From Acidocella sp. (GTDB lineage: Bacteria > Pseudomonadota > Alphaproteobacteria > Acetobacterales > Acetobacteraceae), in NCBI GenBank assembly GCA_029077825.1, contig JAQNCT010000013.1, positions 1-56,311 of the forward strand: 56,311 bases of DNA. The letters run 5' to 3'. Positions 29,496-37,828 of the stretch are shown piece by piece. The notes under the pieces were generated by a model. That model had not been told where the DNA came from. It ran no database searches and saw only the letters and a program-made list of their open reading frames with translations. Position numbers and translations under genes: made by a program. Numbering within the stretch: position 1 is the first letter of the stretch; each line of letters opens with the position of its first letter.

Positions 29496-30212
29496 ATGAG
29501 TGAACAAAACAAGCCCTATATTCTGATCGTTGAGGATGAAGCGCCGCTGGTAACCCTGCTGCGCTATAATCTGGAAAAGCAGGGTTTTCGGGTGGAAGAT
29601 GCCGGCGATGGGGGTGAAGCTCTCAACCGCATTACCGAAGCACCGCCTGATTTGCTCTTGCTGGATTGGATGCTGCCCACCATGTCAGGCATCGAGTTAT
29701 GCCGGCAGTTGCGCAGGCGCCCCGCCAACCGGACCTTGCCGATCATCATGCTGACTGCCCGCGCCGAGGACCAGGACGCGGTACGCGGGCTGGACACCGG
29801 CGCTGATGATTACATCACCAAGCCATTTTCGACCGAAGCGCTGATCGCCCGCATCCGAGCCTTACTGCGCCGTTCCGGCACGGTGCCAACCAAGCTGAAG
29901 CTGGATTTCCATGATATTTCGCTTGACCCCGCTTCGCACCGGGTGTTGCGTAATGGCCGCGCACTGCATTTGGGCCCAACCGAATTCCGCCTGCTGGAGT
30001 TCTTCCTACGCCACCCCAAGCGGGTATTCTCGCGCGAGGACGTGCTAAACGCCGTGTGGGGCCGGGATATTCATGTAGAACCGCGCACGGTTGATGTGCA
30101 TATCCGCAGGCTGCGCAAAGCCATCAATGGCCCTGGCGAGACCGATATTGTCCGCACCGTGCGGGCCGCTGGCTATGCGCTGGATATCGACGGCGCTGTA
30201 GCCGCCGCATAG
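29496..30212 (+). CDS. phoB: Phosphate regulon response regulator PhoB
   Basis: PhoB is an OmpR-type transcription activator of 238 residues. The receiver domain has the acidic pair in IVEDEAP, phospho-acceptor Asp57 in LLLLDWMLP, and the conserved lysine in DYITKPF. The C-terminal winged helix runs from LDFHDISLDPASHRVLRNG to the recognition region VEPRTVDVHIRRLRKAI. Tight spacing after phoU and the Pho boxes before pstB indicate an autoregulated operon. The sensor gene phoR is not in this window. Confidence 0.96.
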   Translation: MSEQNKPYILIVEDEAPLVTLLRYNLEKQGFRVEDAGDGGEALNRITEAPPDLLLLDWMLPTMSGIELCRQLRRRPANRTLPIIMLTARAEDQDAVRGLDTGADDYITKPFSTEALIARIRALLRRSGTVPTKLKLDFHDISLDPASHRVLRNGRALHLGPTEFRLLEFFLRHPKRVFSREDVLNAVWGRDIHVEPRTVDVHIRRLRKAINGPGETDIVRTVRAAGYALDIDGAVAAA

Positions 30213-30214
30213 AG

Positions 30215-30229
30215 GAACAAGACGGGAAC
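30215..30229 (+). promoter_or_regulatory. LexA (SOS) box upstream of recA
   Basis: GAAC-AAGACGG-GAAC matches the alphaproteobacterial LexA site GAAC-N7-GAAC exactly. It lies 3 bases after the phoB stop and about 195 bases before the recA start. It also overlaps the 5' arm of the phoB terminator hairpin. I could not fix the recA -35/-10 elements. Confidence 0.75.
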
Positions 30230-30255
30230 AATTTATTAATAAAACCCGTCTTTTT
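30219..30255 (+). terminator. Terminator of the pstB-phoU-phoB operon
   Basis: AAGACGGG (30219-30226) pairs with CCCGTCTT (30245-30252), followed by T residues. An outer repeat, AGGAACAA (30213-30220) with TTGTTCCT (30267-30274), could extend or compete with it. The 18-base loop is long, so efficiency is uncertain. Confidence 0.6.
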
Positions 30256-30423
30256 CTGTTGCTAATTTGTTCCTGCCATGAGAGCCTCATTTCACGCGCT
30301 CGATTCGCGCTCAAAAATTGGCCCTTAGCAATTTGATCGGAACACGTTATGGTTGTATCTCCTACAGCAGCGAAACGCCGTTTGGCAGCCGTTGAATCGG
30401 TGTCGAACGCACCGGAGGTAACA

Positions 30424-31488
30424 ATGGCTAAAAAACTCGACCCCGAAAAAAACAAGGCGCTCGACGCCGCCATGGCGCAGATCGAGCGCGCCTTCGGCAA
30501 AGGCTCCATCATGCGGATGGGCTCCAAAGGGACCGGCGAAGCATTTGATGTGATTTCATCCGGTTCATTGGGGCTGGATTTAGCACTCGGCATCGGCGGC
30601 TTGCCGCGCGGCCGGGTGATCGAAATTTACGGCCCGGAAAGCTCCGGTAAAACCACCCTCGCGTTGCACGCGATTGCCGAAGCGCAAAAACGTGGCGGTG
30701 TTTGTGCTTTTATTGATGCCGAGCACGCGCTTGACCCAACCTATGCCCGCAAATTGGGGGTTGATGTTGACAATCTTCTCATCAGCCAGCCCGACACCGG
30801 CGAGCAAGGGCTGGAAATTGCTGACACTTTGGTTCGCTCGGGTTCAATTGATGTTTTGGTTATCGACTCAGTAGCAGCCCTGGTGCCACGGGCCGAGCTG
30901 GAAGGCGAAATGGGTGATACCCATGTTGGTTTGCATGCCCGTCTGATGAGCCAGGCCTTGCGCAAAATCACCGGCTCGGTGGCGCGCAGCAATACCATGT
31001 TGATTTTTCTCAACCAAATTCGCCTGAAAATCGGTGTGATGTTCGGCAACCCGGAAACAACTACAGGTGGTAACGCCTTGAAATTCTACGCATCGATCCG
31101 AATGGAAATCCGCCGGATTGGGTCGATTAAGGACCGTGAGGAAGTCACTGGCAACCATACGCGCGTGAAAGTGGTAAAAAACAAACTCGCCCCGCCATTT
31201 CGCCAAATTGAGTTCGACATTATGTTTGGCGAAGGCATCAGTAAGGTCGGCGAACTTATCGACCTTGGGGTTAAGGCCAACGTGGTCGAAAAATCCGGCG
31301 CCTGGTTCAGCTATGACAGCCAGCGCATCGGCCAGGGCCGTGAGAACGCCAAACAATTCCTGCGCGACCACCCCGCAATATCCGACGCCATCGAAAAACG
31401 CATCCGCGATCAATCAGCCGTGGTGGCGGAAGCCTTGATGGTTGCCCCCGAAAGCGACACCGACAGCGAAGCCGAGGCGGCTGACTGA
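30424..31488 (+). CDS. recA: Recombinase RecA
   Basis: RecA forms filaments on single-stranded DNA for homologous recombination and triggers LexA self-cleavage. It has 354 residues from ATG 30424, which has a strong GGAGG ribosome binding site. The in-frame ATG at 30349 would add a 25-residue leader without homology and is rejected. Visible are Walker [10 protein letters not shown] (70-78), [13 protein letters not shown], the L2 loop region [17 protein letters not shown], and an acidic C terminus. A LexA box lies upstream and a terminator downstream. Confidence 0.98.
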   Translation: MAKKLDPEKNKALDAAMAQIERAFGKGSIMRMGSKGTGEAFDVISSGSLGLDLALGIGGLPRGRVIEIYGPESSGKTTLALHAIAEAQKRGGVCAFIDAEHALDPTYARKLGVDVDNLLISQPDTGEQGLEIADTLVRSGSIDVLVIDSVAALVPRAELEGEMGDTHVGLHARLMSQALRKITGSVARSNTMLIFLNQIRLKIGVMFGNPETTTGGNALKFYASIRMEIRRIGSIKDREEVTGNHTRVKVVKNKLAPPFRQIEFDIMFGEGISKVGELIDLGVKANVVEKSGAWFSYDSQRIGQGRENAKQFLRDHPAISDAIEKRIRDQSAVVAEALMVAPESDTDSEAEAAD

Positions 31489-31500
31489 GGCGAGTGAGAT

Positions 31501-31532
31501 AAGACCAGGGAGCGCTGCCCTCTGGTCTTTTC
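31501..31532 (+). terminator. Intrinsic terminator after recA
   Basis: AAGACCAG (31501-31508) pairs with CTGGTCTT (31522-31529), and GGG/CCC can extend the stem inside. TTTTCC follows. It ends 6 bases before the stop of the convergent carbonic anhydrase gene and may serve both directions. Confidence 0.8.
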
Positions 31533-31538
31533 CTAATT

Positions 31539-32093
31539 CTACCCGGCCAACCCGGTTCGGTATTGCTTAGCGAGGCTGACGTAATGGGGGATCGTCTCGT
31601 CCCAGCGAGCGCGTTCTTCATGGCTCATAATGCGTACCAGTCTTGCAGGCGCTCCGGCCCAGAGTTCCTGCGGGCCGATGCGTTTAGCGGGTCCGAGTAA
31701 GCCGCGGGCACCGATGAGGCCGGCTTCTTCAATAACAGCGCCATCAAGAATAGTGGCGCCCATGCCGACGAAAGCGCGGTTGCGGAGTTTGCAGGCATGG
31801 ATGATAGCGGCGTGACCAATGGTCACATCATCGCCGATATCAGTAAAATTCTCACCATGGTCAACGTGGATGATGGTGCCGTCCTGAATATTTGAGCGAG
31901 CTCCTATGATTATAGGGTTGGTATCACCCCGAAGAACACAATTAAACCAGACGCTTGCCTCGGGCCCCACCCGAACATCACCGATAAGCACAGCCGTCGG
32001 CGCGATCCAGGCAGTGGGATGGACAGTGGGCCAGACGCCGTTGAATGGATACAGCAAGCCGCCGGTTTTGGCTGGCGCGTGAGTGTCAAGCAT
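31539..32093 (-). CDS. Gamma carbonic anhydrase-like protein
   Basis: This left-handed beta-helix protein of 184 residues belongs to the gamma carbonic anhydrase/PaaY group. The three zinc-ligand histidines are in place: His76 in TIIHVDHG, and His94 and His99 in IGHAAIIHAC. Hexapeptide repeats run through residues ~35-150 (VGPEASVWFNCVLRGDTNPI, GARGLLGPAKRIG). The start overlaps the argC end by 8 bases, so the two are co-transcribed leftward. Carbonic anhydrase activity is plausible but many relatives are inactive or have other roles. Confidence 0.88.
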   Translation of the reverse strand: MLDTHAPAKTGGLLYPFNGVWPTVHPTAWIAPTAVLIGDVRVGPEASVWFNCVLRGDTNPIIIGARSNIQDGTIIHVDHGENFTDIGDDVTIGHAAIIHACKLRNRAFVGMGATILDGAVIEEAGLIGARGLLGPAKRIGPQELWAGAPARLVRIMSHEERARWDETIPHYVSLAKQYRTGLAG

Positions 32094-33036
32094 CGTGAAG
32101 GTCCTTGTGTGAGGCGAGAGGGTCTGCCAGTCCGAGCATCAGAGCAATATTCTGAACAGCCGCGCCAGAGGCCCCTTTGCCCAGATTATCAAGCCGGGCA
32201 ACCAGAACGGCATGATCATGCACCTCGTTGGCGCAGACAAAAATATCCAGGAGGTCAGTATCATTGAGGCCCTGAGGTTCAATTTCAACAGCGTTGATGC
32301 CAGCAGGCGGGCGCACCCGTAAACTGCTGACAAAGCGTTCATGATAGGCTTCGACAATTTCGTGGCCGCTTGGCCGGCCGGGCAAACGGTCAAGAAACAA
32401 CGGGATTGAAACCAGCATGCCTTGCCGGAAATGCCCAACGGAGGGCACAAAAATCGGCCGACGGGACAGCCCGCTATAGCTGACAATTTCCGGCACATGC
32501 TTATGGGCAAGGGTAAGCGCGTAGATTTCAAAGGCCGGGCCGCCATCGGCTGCATGGGCCGCAATCATGGCTTTCCCGCCACCGGAATAGCCCGAAATGG
32601 CGTTGATGCTGATATCATGATTTGAGGTGATGATCCCCGCATCGACCAGCGGACACAGCAGCGCAATCGCCCCAGTGGCATAGCAGCCGGGGTTGGAGAC
32701 CTTTTTGGCACTGGCGATGGCGGTGGCATGAGTTGGCGAAAGTTCCGGAAAACCATATACCCAGCCAGAGGACACCCTGTGAGCAGAACTCGCATCCAGC
32801 AGTTTGGGACCAGAAGCGCCTAGTGTTTCTACCATCGCGGCGGCATGACGAGCAGCCTCATCCGGCAGGCACAACACCACCAAATCAGCTTCCCGCATGG
32901 CTTCCAGCCGGGCACGCTCGTCCTTGCGGTCTGCAGCGTCCAAGCTGATCAGCTCGATGCCAGTCATTGGCAGCACGCGCTCAACGATACCCAAGCCCGT
33001 GGTGCCAGCCTCGCCGTCTATGAACAGTTTCGCCAT
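32086..33036 (-). CDS. argC: N-acetyl-gamma-glutamyl-phosphate reductase (short type)
   Basis: ArgC catalyses the NADPH-dependent third step of arginine synthesis. It has 316 residues from ATG 33036, with GGAGAG four bases upstream; an in-frame start seven codons earlier is less well placed. The N-terminal nucleotide-binding strand is FIDGEAGTTGLGIVERV, the active-site cysteine is in NPGCYATGAIALL, and SINAISGYSGGGKAM follows. Length and motif spacing fit the type 2 ArgC family. It diverges from secB. Confidence 0.93.
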   Translation of the reverse strand: MAKLFIDGEAGTTGLGIVERVLPMTGIELISLDAADRKDERARLEAMREADLVVLCLPDEAARHAAAMVETLGASGPKLLDASSAHRVSSGWVYGFPELSPTHATAIASAKKVSNPGCYATGAIALLCPLVDAGIITSNHDISINAISGYSGGGKAMIAAHAADGGPAFEIYALTLAHKHVPEIVSYSGLSRRPIFVPSVGHFRQGMLVSIPLFLDRLPGRPSGHEIVEAYHERFVSSLRVRPPAGINAVEIEPQGLNDTDLLDIFVCANEVHDHAVLVARLDNLGKGASGAAVQNIALMLGLADPLASHKDLHDA

Positions 33037-33110
33037 TTTTCTCTCCGATACTGGCAACGATACACCTACCGTGCTAGGCGGTCCCAGAACTTATACCAGG
33101 GAAACCATTC

Positions 33111-33605
33111 ATGTCTGAAGCCGCACCGGCCGTTGCGCCACTTGTCCTGAATATTCAATACACCAAAGATCTTTCGTTCGAAGTACCAAACGCACCCGCC
33201 ATCTACACAATCCTGCGCTCGGCACCGCAAGTTAACATTAATCTCGATGTGCAAGTGCGCAAACTTGAGGAAGACCAGACAGTATTTGAAGTAACTCTGG
33301 CCGCCCGCGCCGAGGCGACCCTGCCGCCGGCGGAAGGTGCCAAGGCTGACGAGAAGCCGATGGTGGTGTTTATCGCCGATATTGCCTATGCCGGAATTTT
33401 CACCCTGAATGGCATCCCGGACAACCAGCAGGAGCCTATTTTGCTGGTAGAATGCCCACGCCTGCTGTTCCCATTTGCCCGCAACATTCTGGCCGATGTA
33501 ACCCGCGATGGCGGCTTTCCGCCAGTAATGCTGGGCCCGATTGATTTCGTTGGTCTCTGGCAGGCCCGCGCCGCCCAGAACATGAAAACGGTGGCGAACG
33601 CTTGA
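33111..33605 (+). CDS. secB: Protein-export chaperone SecB
   Basis: This cytosolic tetrameric chaperone keeps precursors unfolded and hands them to SecA. The 164-residue protein shows the conserved strands LNIQYTKDLSFEVPNAP, FVLAARAEA-like FEVTLAARAEAT, and CPRLLFPFARNILADVTRDGGFPPVMLGPIDF. ATG 33111 starts the rightward run that continues into his genes. Its TGA stop overlaps the TTG start of hisB. Confidence 0.96.
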   Translation: MSEAAPAVAPLVLNIQYTKDLSFEVPNAPAIYTILRSAPQVNINLDVQVRKLEEDQTVFEVTLAARAEATLPPAEGAKADEKPMVVFIADIAYAGIFTLNGIPDNQQEPILLVECPRLLFPFARNILADVTRDGGFPPVMLGPIDFVGLWQARAAQNMKTVANA

Positions 33606-34192
33606 GCCGCACCGCCGACATTACCCGCAAGACCAGCGAGACCAATATCTCGCTGGTGTTGAACCTAGATGGCACGGGCCAGGCCGAGATTGCCACGGGG
33701 GTTGGTTTTTTTGACCATATGCTCACCGCCTTCACCCGGCATGGGTTGTTCGATTTAAAACTGGTTGCGGCGGGCGATTTGCATATCGATGCGCATCACA
33801 CAGTTGAGGATGTCGGCATCGTATTGGGCAAGGCTTTTGCCAAAGCTTTGGGCGAAAAGCGTGGCATCACCCGGTTTGGTCAGGCGATCGTGCCGATGGA
33901 TGAGGCCCTGGTTGAAGCGGTGGTGGATTTATCAGGCCGGGCGCATTTAAGCTGGAGTGTCACGTTTCCCCGCCCGATGCTGGGCGAGATGGACACCCAA
34001 CTGTTTGAGGAATTTTCCCGCGCATTGGCTGGCAACGCGCTCCTCACAATGCACGTGGTGCAAAAAACCGGCAGCAATGCTCACCATGTTGCGGAAGCGG
34101 CGTTCAAGGCGATGGGGCGGGCCATGAAAATGGCGGTTGCCATTGAACCACGCGTGGCCGGGGAGATACCCTCGACCAAGGGCAGCCTGTAG
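33602..34192 (+). CDS. hisB: Imidazoleglycerol-phosphate dehydratase
   Basis: This catalyses the sixth step of histidine synthesis. It is the monofunctional form with 196 residues; no phosphatase domain is fused. Metal-binding motifs are GFFDHMLTAFTRHG, DAHHTVEDVGIVLG and AHHVAEAAFKAMGRAMK. The only start giving a normal N terminus (SRTADITRKTSETNIS) is TTG 33602, which overlaps the secB stop as TTGA. The hisH start follows directly after its TAG. Confidence 0.95.
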   Translation: MSRTADITRKTSETNISLVLNLDGTGQAEIATGVGFFDHMLTAFTRHGLFDLKLVAAGDLHIDAHHTVEDVGIVLGKAFAKALGEKRGITRFGQAIVPMDEALVEAVVDLSGRAHLSWSVTFPRPMLGEMDTQLFEEFSRALAGNALLTMHVVQKTGSNAHHVAEAAFKAMGRAMKMAVAIEPRVAGEIPSTKGSL

Positions 34193-34828
34193 TTGCTTGT
34201 CACTGTTATTGACTATGCAAGCGGCAACCTGGCTTCAGCGGCAAGGGGGTTGGCTTTGGCGGCGGAGCGCCAGAATATTACCGTCAACATTCAAATAACG
34301 TCCGACCCTGAAGTTGTGATCAAAGCTGATCGGATTGTGCTGCCCGGACAAGGCGCCTTTGCTGACTGTGCCGCCGGTCTTGCCAGATTTGATGGGCTGC
34401 AGGAAGCCATGATGGCGCGGGTCGAGGCGGGCGCTCCGTTTCTGGGTATTTGCGTCGGCATGCAGTTAATGGCCACGCGCGGGCTTGAGCACCAAATTAC
34501 GCCCGGCTTCGGCTGGATCGCGGGCGATATTGCGCCACTGCCAGCACCTGGCCTGCGGCTACCGCATATGGGTTGGAACGAGCTGGCTTTTACGCCGGGA
34601 GCCCATCATTTGCTCGACAAGCTACAGCCCGGCGATCACGCCTATTTTGTGCATTCCTTTGCCCTCAGCGGAGGCGATGAAACTGACCTGCTCGCGACCA
34701 CGGATTACGGCGGCCGCGTGAGCGCCATGGTGGCCAGGGGCAACCGGGCGGGCACGCAGTTTCATGCCGAAAAGAGCCAGGATGTTGGTATCCAGATTCT
34801 GGGTAATTTCCTGACCTGGAACCCTTAA
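34193..34828 (+). CDS. hisH: Imidazole glycerol phosphate synthase, glutaminase subunit
   Basis: HisH releases ammonia from glutamine for HisF. The 211-residue class I amidotransferase shows VIDYASGNLAS at the N terminus, LPGQGAF, the nucleophile Cys87 in GICVGMQLM, YFVHSF, and the late FHAEKSQDVG. The start is TTG 34193, immediately after the hisB stop; no ATG or GTG is available at the conserved N terminus. It works with HisF, which is encoded three genes downstream. Confidence 0.95.
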   Translation: MLVTVIDYASGNLASAARGLALAAERQNITVNIQITSDPEVVIKADRIVLPGQGAFADCAAGLARFDGLQEAMMARVEAGAPFLGICVGMQLMATRGLEHQITPGFGWIAGDIAPLPAPGLRLPHMGWNELAFTPGAHHLLDKLQPGDHAYFVHSFALSGGDETDLLATTDYGGRVSAMVARGNRAGTQFHAEKSQDVGIQILGNFLTWNP

Positions 34829-34887
34829 TTCCGAAGTTTAATGCGGCATGGCTTGATTAGCAGGGCCACCGCTGCGAAGAGGCAGTC

Positions 34888-35433
34888 GTGAAACATGATA
34901 TGCCCAAACCCGCAACCCTGACCGCCGAGCACCTCATCCGCTTCGATGATGAGGCTGATGTGCATGCCATCGCCGAAGCCGCCACGGCGGCAATACTGGA
35001 GGGCGGCGGATTCGGCTGGGTAAAGCCTCCGAAGGCCACGGTACTGGAACAATATTTCCGCGGCGTGCTCCTGGTGCCGGAACGCGAGTTGATCATCGGC
35101 CGGATGGACGGAGCGATCTACGGCGCAGCACAATTACTCAAACCCTCGCGCAACAATGAGGCGCAGGCTTTTGCCGCCACTATTTTGCATAATTTTGTAG
35201 CACCCTACGCGCGCGGACACGGGTTGGCGGGCTTGATTATTCAGAAAGCCGAGGAACGAGCCAGGGCTTTAGGGTTCCATGTGCTGAACCTCGATGTCCG
35301 CGAATCCCAGACCGCCGCTATTAAACTTTATGAGTCCGCCGGGTTCACCCGCTGGGGCACCCACCCCGCTTACGCGCGGGTGAAAGGCGCCTTGGTGCAG
35401 GGGCATTTTTATTACAAGCGGCTGACTAAATGA
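34888..35433 (+). CDS. GNAT-family N-acetyltransferase in the his operon
   Basis: This 181-residue protein lies between hisH and hisA. GTG 34888 follows AAGAGG at 6-7 bases. The acetyl-CoA region is clear in the second half: [27 protein letters not shown], then [21 protein letters not shown]. The N-terminal part (residues ~10-85) is more divergent. The stop overlaps hisA by 4 bases. The position suggests co-expression with histidine synthesis, but the substrate is unknown. Confidence 0.88.
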   Translation: MKHDMPKPATLTAEHLIRFDDEADVHAIAEAATAAILEGGGFGWVKPPKATVLEQYFRGVLLVPERELIIGRMDGAIYGAAQLLKPSRNNEAQAFAATILHNFVAPYARGHGLAGLIIQKAEERARALGFHVLNLDVRESQTAAIKLYESAGFTRWGTHPAYARVKGALVQGHFYYKRLTK

Positions 35434-36161
35434 AACTAACGCTTTACCCGGCAATCGACTTGAAAGATGGCGCTTGCGTGCGGCTTAAGCGCGGCGAGAT
35501 GGACCAGGCTACCATTTATGCCGATGACCCCGGAGCCCAAGCAGCGGCGTGGGAAGCCCTGGGATTTGCCTGGGTTCATGTAGTGGATTTAAACGGCGCC
35601 TTCGCTGGCAAACCGGTGAACGCCGAGGCGGTGCGGGCGATTTTAAAGGCGGTGAAAATTCCGGTGCAACTAGGGGGCGGCATTCGAGACTTAGGCGGCA
35701 TCGAGGCTTGGCTGAATGCTGGGGTGAACCGCGTGATCCTGGGCAGTGCTGCCGCCAAAAACCCGGCAATGGTCCGTGACGCTTGTGCAAAATTTCCTGG
35801 CCGGATTGTGGTGGGCATCGACGCGCGCGGCGGCATGGTTGCCACCGAGGGCTGGGCCGAGACATCGACGCTGGCAGCCACTGAACTGGCGGCGCGGTTG
35901 GAAGATGCCGGAATTTCGGCGATTATTTATACTGATATTGCGCGCGACGGCATGTTAAGCGGTTTAAACTTGCAGGAAACAGCGGCACTGGCGGCGCGTG
36001 TCACGGTGCCGGTAATCGCCTCCGGCGGCGTTGCTGATATCGCGGATATTATCGCCCTGAAAGCGGCATCCCGAACCACCCAAAACCTCTGCGGCGCCAT
36101 TATAGGCCGGGCTTTGTACGATGGCCGGTTGGATGCCGCCGAGGCGCTGGCCGCATGCTGA
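35430..36161 (+). CDS. hisA: ProFAR isomerase
   Basis: HisA performs the Amadori isomerisation in histidine synthesis. The 243-residue beta/alpha barrel has [16 protein letters not shown] with catalytic Asp10, [15 protein letters not shown], the second-half [13 protein letters not shown] with the other catalytic aspartate, and [11 protein letters not shown]. The start overlaps the GNAT gene (ATGA) and the end overlaps hisF by 7 bases. Confidence 0.96.
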   Translation: MKLTLYPAIDLKDGACVRLKRGEMDQATIYADDPGAQAAAWEALGFAWVHVVDLNGAFAGKPVNAEAVRAILKAVKIPVQLGGGIRDLGGIEAWLNAGVNRVILGSAAAKNPAMVRDACAKFPGRIVVGIDARGGMVATEGWAETSTLAATELAARLEDAGISAIIYTDIARDGMLSGLNLQETAALAARVTVPVIASGGVADIADIIALKAASRTTQNLCGAIIGRALYDGRLDAAEALAAC

Positions 36162-36928
36162 AGCTGCGGGTGATTCCGTGCCTGGATGTCAAGGACGGGC
36201 GGGTGGTCAAAGGCGTTAATTTTGTCTCCTTGCGCGACGCCGGTGACCCGGTGGAGCAAGCAGCGGTATATGATGCTGCCGGAGCCGATGAACTGACCTT
36301 TCTGGACATCACGGCCAGCAGTGATAATCGCGACACGATTCTCGACGTGGTGGCCCGCACCGCCGAGAAAATATTCTTGCCCCTCACGGTCGGCGGCGGC
36401 ATCCGCTCGGTGGGTGATATGCGTAGGCTTTTGCTGGCCGGAGCTGACAAATGCAGCATCAACTCAGCCGCCATTGCCCGCCCCGAACTGGTGGCCGAGG
36501 CGGCGCAGAAATTTGGCAGCCAATGCGTGGTTGTAGCGATTGACGCAAGGCAGTCAGCCCCCGGCAAATGGCAGGTTTTCTCACATGGCGGGCGACAAAA
36601 CACCGGCCTGGATGTTGTTGCGTGGGCACAGCAGTTGGCAGCCTTTGGGGCGGGTGAAATATTATTAACCTCAATGGACCGCGATGGCACAGGCAAGGGC
36701 TTCGACCTTGATCTGCTACGGGCAGTTTGCGGGGCGATACGGCTACCCGTGGTGGCATCGGGCGGGGTTGGCACGCTGGAGCATTTTGTTGAAGGCGCTA
36801 AAGCCGGAGCGAGCGGACTGTTAGCCGCTAGCGTCTTCCATTTTGGTACATTTAAGATAGATGACGTTAAAACAGCGTTGAGCGATGCCCATCTGCCGAT
36901 TCGCAGGGCGCGGCGTATCTCTGCATAA
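36155..36928 (+). CDS. hisF: Imidazole glycerol phosphate synthase, cyclase subunit
   Basis: HisF uses ammonia from HisH to make imidazole glycerol phosphate and AICAR. The 257-residue barrel shows [19 protein letters not shown] with catalytic Asp11, [40 protein letters not shown] and [11 protein letters not shown]. It overlaps the end of hisA. Confidence 0.97.
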   Translation: MLKLRVIPCLDVKDGRVVKGVNFVSLRDAGDPVEQAAVYDAAGADELTFLDITASSDNRDTILDVVARTAEKIFLPLTVGGGIRSVGDMRRLLLAGADKCSINSAAIARPELVAEAAQKFGSQCVVVAIDARQSAPGKWQVFSHGGRQNTGLDVVAWAQQLAAFGAGEILLTSMDRDGTGKGFDLDLLRAVCGAIRLPVVASGGVGTLEHFVEGAKAGASGLLAASVFHFGTFKIDDVKTALSDAHLPIRRARRISA

Positions 36929-36946
36929 AGGAAATTTTGATCGTAG

Positions 36947-37429
36947 ATGGCCAAGAAAGTTGTTAAATCCGCGACCTCTGACAAGACGAAGGCGAAGGGG
37001 AAGGCCAGAGGCAAACCAAGCGCGAAAAGGGCCAGCAAGCTGTCTGACCCGACAATTCCACCCCCCAGCGCTTCTATTGATGCACGGGTACTGGACCGGC
37101 TTTGGGGGACAGTGCTGTCGAGGAAAAATTCAGACCCGGCGCTGAGCCACTCGGCCCGTCTGCTGTCACGCGGAACCGCCAAAATTGCACAGAAATTTGG
37201 GGAAGAGGCCGTCGAGTGCCTGATCGAAGCCGTCAGCGGCCAACGCAGTGCGCTGATCGGTGAAAGTGCCGACGTACTTTACCATCTGCTGGTGCTTTGG
37301 GTTGACGCCGGACTGCGGCCCGAACAGATTTGGGCAGAGCTTGCCCGCCGTGAGGGGGTTAGCGGAATTGCCGAGAAAGCCGCGCGTAAACCAGCCTATA
37401 AAGCAGTTGCCTCAACGAAAATACCCTAA
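36947..37429 (+). CDS. hisE: Phosphoribosyl-ATP pyrophosphatase with basic N-terminal tail
   Basis: HisE hydrolyses phosphoribosyl-ATP in the second step of histidine synthesis. Residues ~45-150 form the all-alpha pyrophosphohydrolase domain with [33 protein letters not shown] and [17 protein letters not shown]. Residues 1-45 are an unusual lysine/alanine/serine-rich extension ([20 protein letters not shown]), making the protein 160 residues instead of about 105-115. The first ATG is 36947; no internal Met precedes the domain closely, so the tail is probably real. Confidence 0.92.
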   Translation: MAKKVVKSATSDKTKAKGKARGKPSAKRASKLSDPTIPPPSASIDARVLDRLWGTVLSRKNSDPALSHSARLLSRGTAKIAQKFGEEAVECLIEAVSGQRSALIGESADVLYHLLVLWVDAGLRPEQIWAELARREGVSGIAEKAARKPAYKAVASTKIP

Positions 37430-37441
37430 AAGGAGCGCTTC

Positions 37442-37828
37442 ATGGTTGTCAGCGGCATGCCTCCCTATGACGATGAAAATATTTTTGCGAAAATTCTGCG
37501 GGGAGACATTCCCTGCAACAAAATTTACGAGGACGAATTCGCTCTCGCGTTCCATGATATCAGACCGCAAGCACCGGTTCACGCGCTGGTCATCCCGAAA
37601 GGCAAATATGTCAGCTTTGCTGATTTCGGCAGCAGCGCACCGGTTGATCTCGTCCATGGCTTCAACCGCGCGATTGCCTTTGTCGCCCAAAAGCTCGGGC
37701 TCGAGGAAACCGGCTATCGGTTAATTGCCAATATGGGCTGGAACAGTCACCAGGAAGTGCCGCATTACCATGTGCATATCCTCGGCGGCCGCAAACTAGG
37801 TGCGATGCTGGCACCGAGCCCGGATTAA
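37442..37828 (+). CDS. HIT-family nucleotide hydrolase
   Basis: This histidine triad protein of 128 residues belongs to the HINT-like branch. The triad HYHVH (108-112) is followed by ILGGRKLG, and the N terminus shows IFAKILRGDIPCNKIYEDE. ATG 37442 has AAAGGAG upstream. It likely hydrolyses purine nucleoside phosphoramidates. It directly follows hisE, as in many alphaproteobacteria, and its TAA overlaps the next ATG by one base. Confidence 0.94.
   Translation: MVVSGMPPYDDENIFAKILRGDIPCNKIYEDEFALAFHDIRPQAPVHALVIPKGKYVSFADFGSSAPVDLVHGFNRAIAFVAQKLGLEETGYRLIANMGWNSHQEVPHYHVHILGGRKLGAMLAPSPD

Noticed and set aside
30349-30423. A 25-residue N-terminal extension of RecA from ATG 30349
   Set aside because: No homology to RecA; GGAGG directly precedes ATG 30424, which gives the canonical start.
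36100-37182. A 360-codon open frame on the minus strand opposite hisF and hisE
   Set aside because: It is antisense to two clearly real enzymes, has serine/alanine/proline-rich shadow composition and no recognisable domain.
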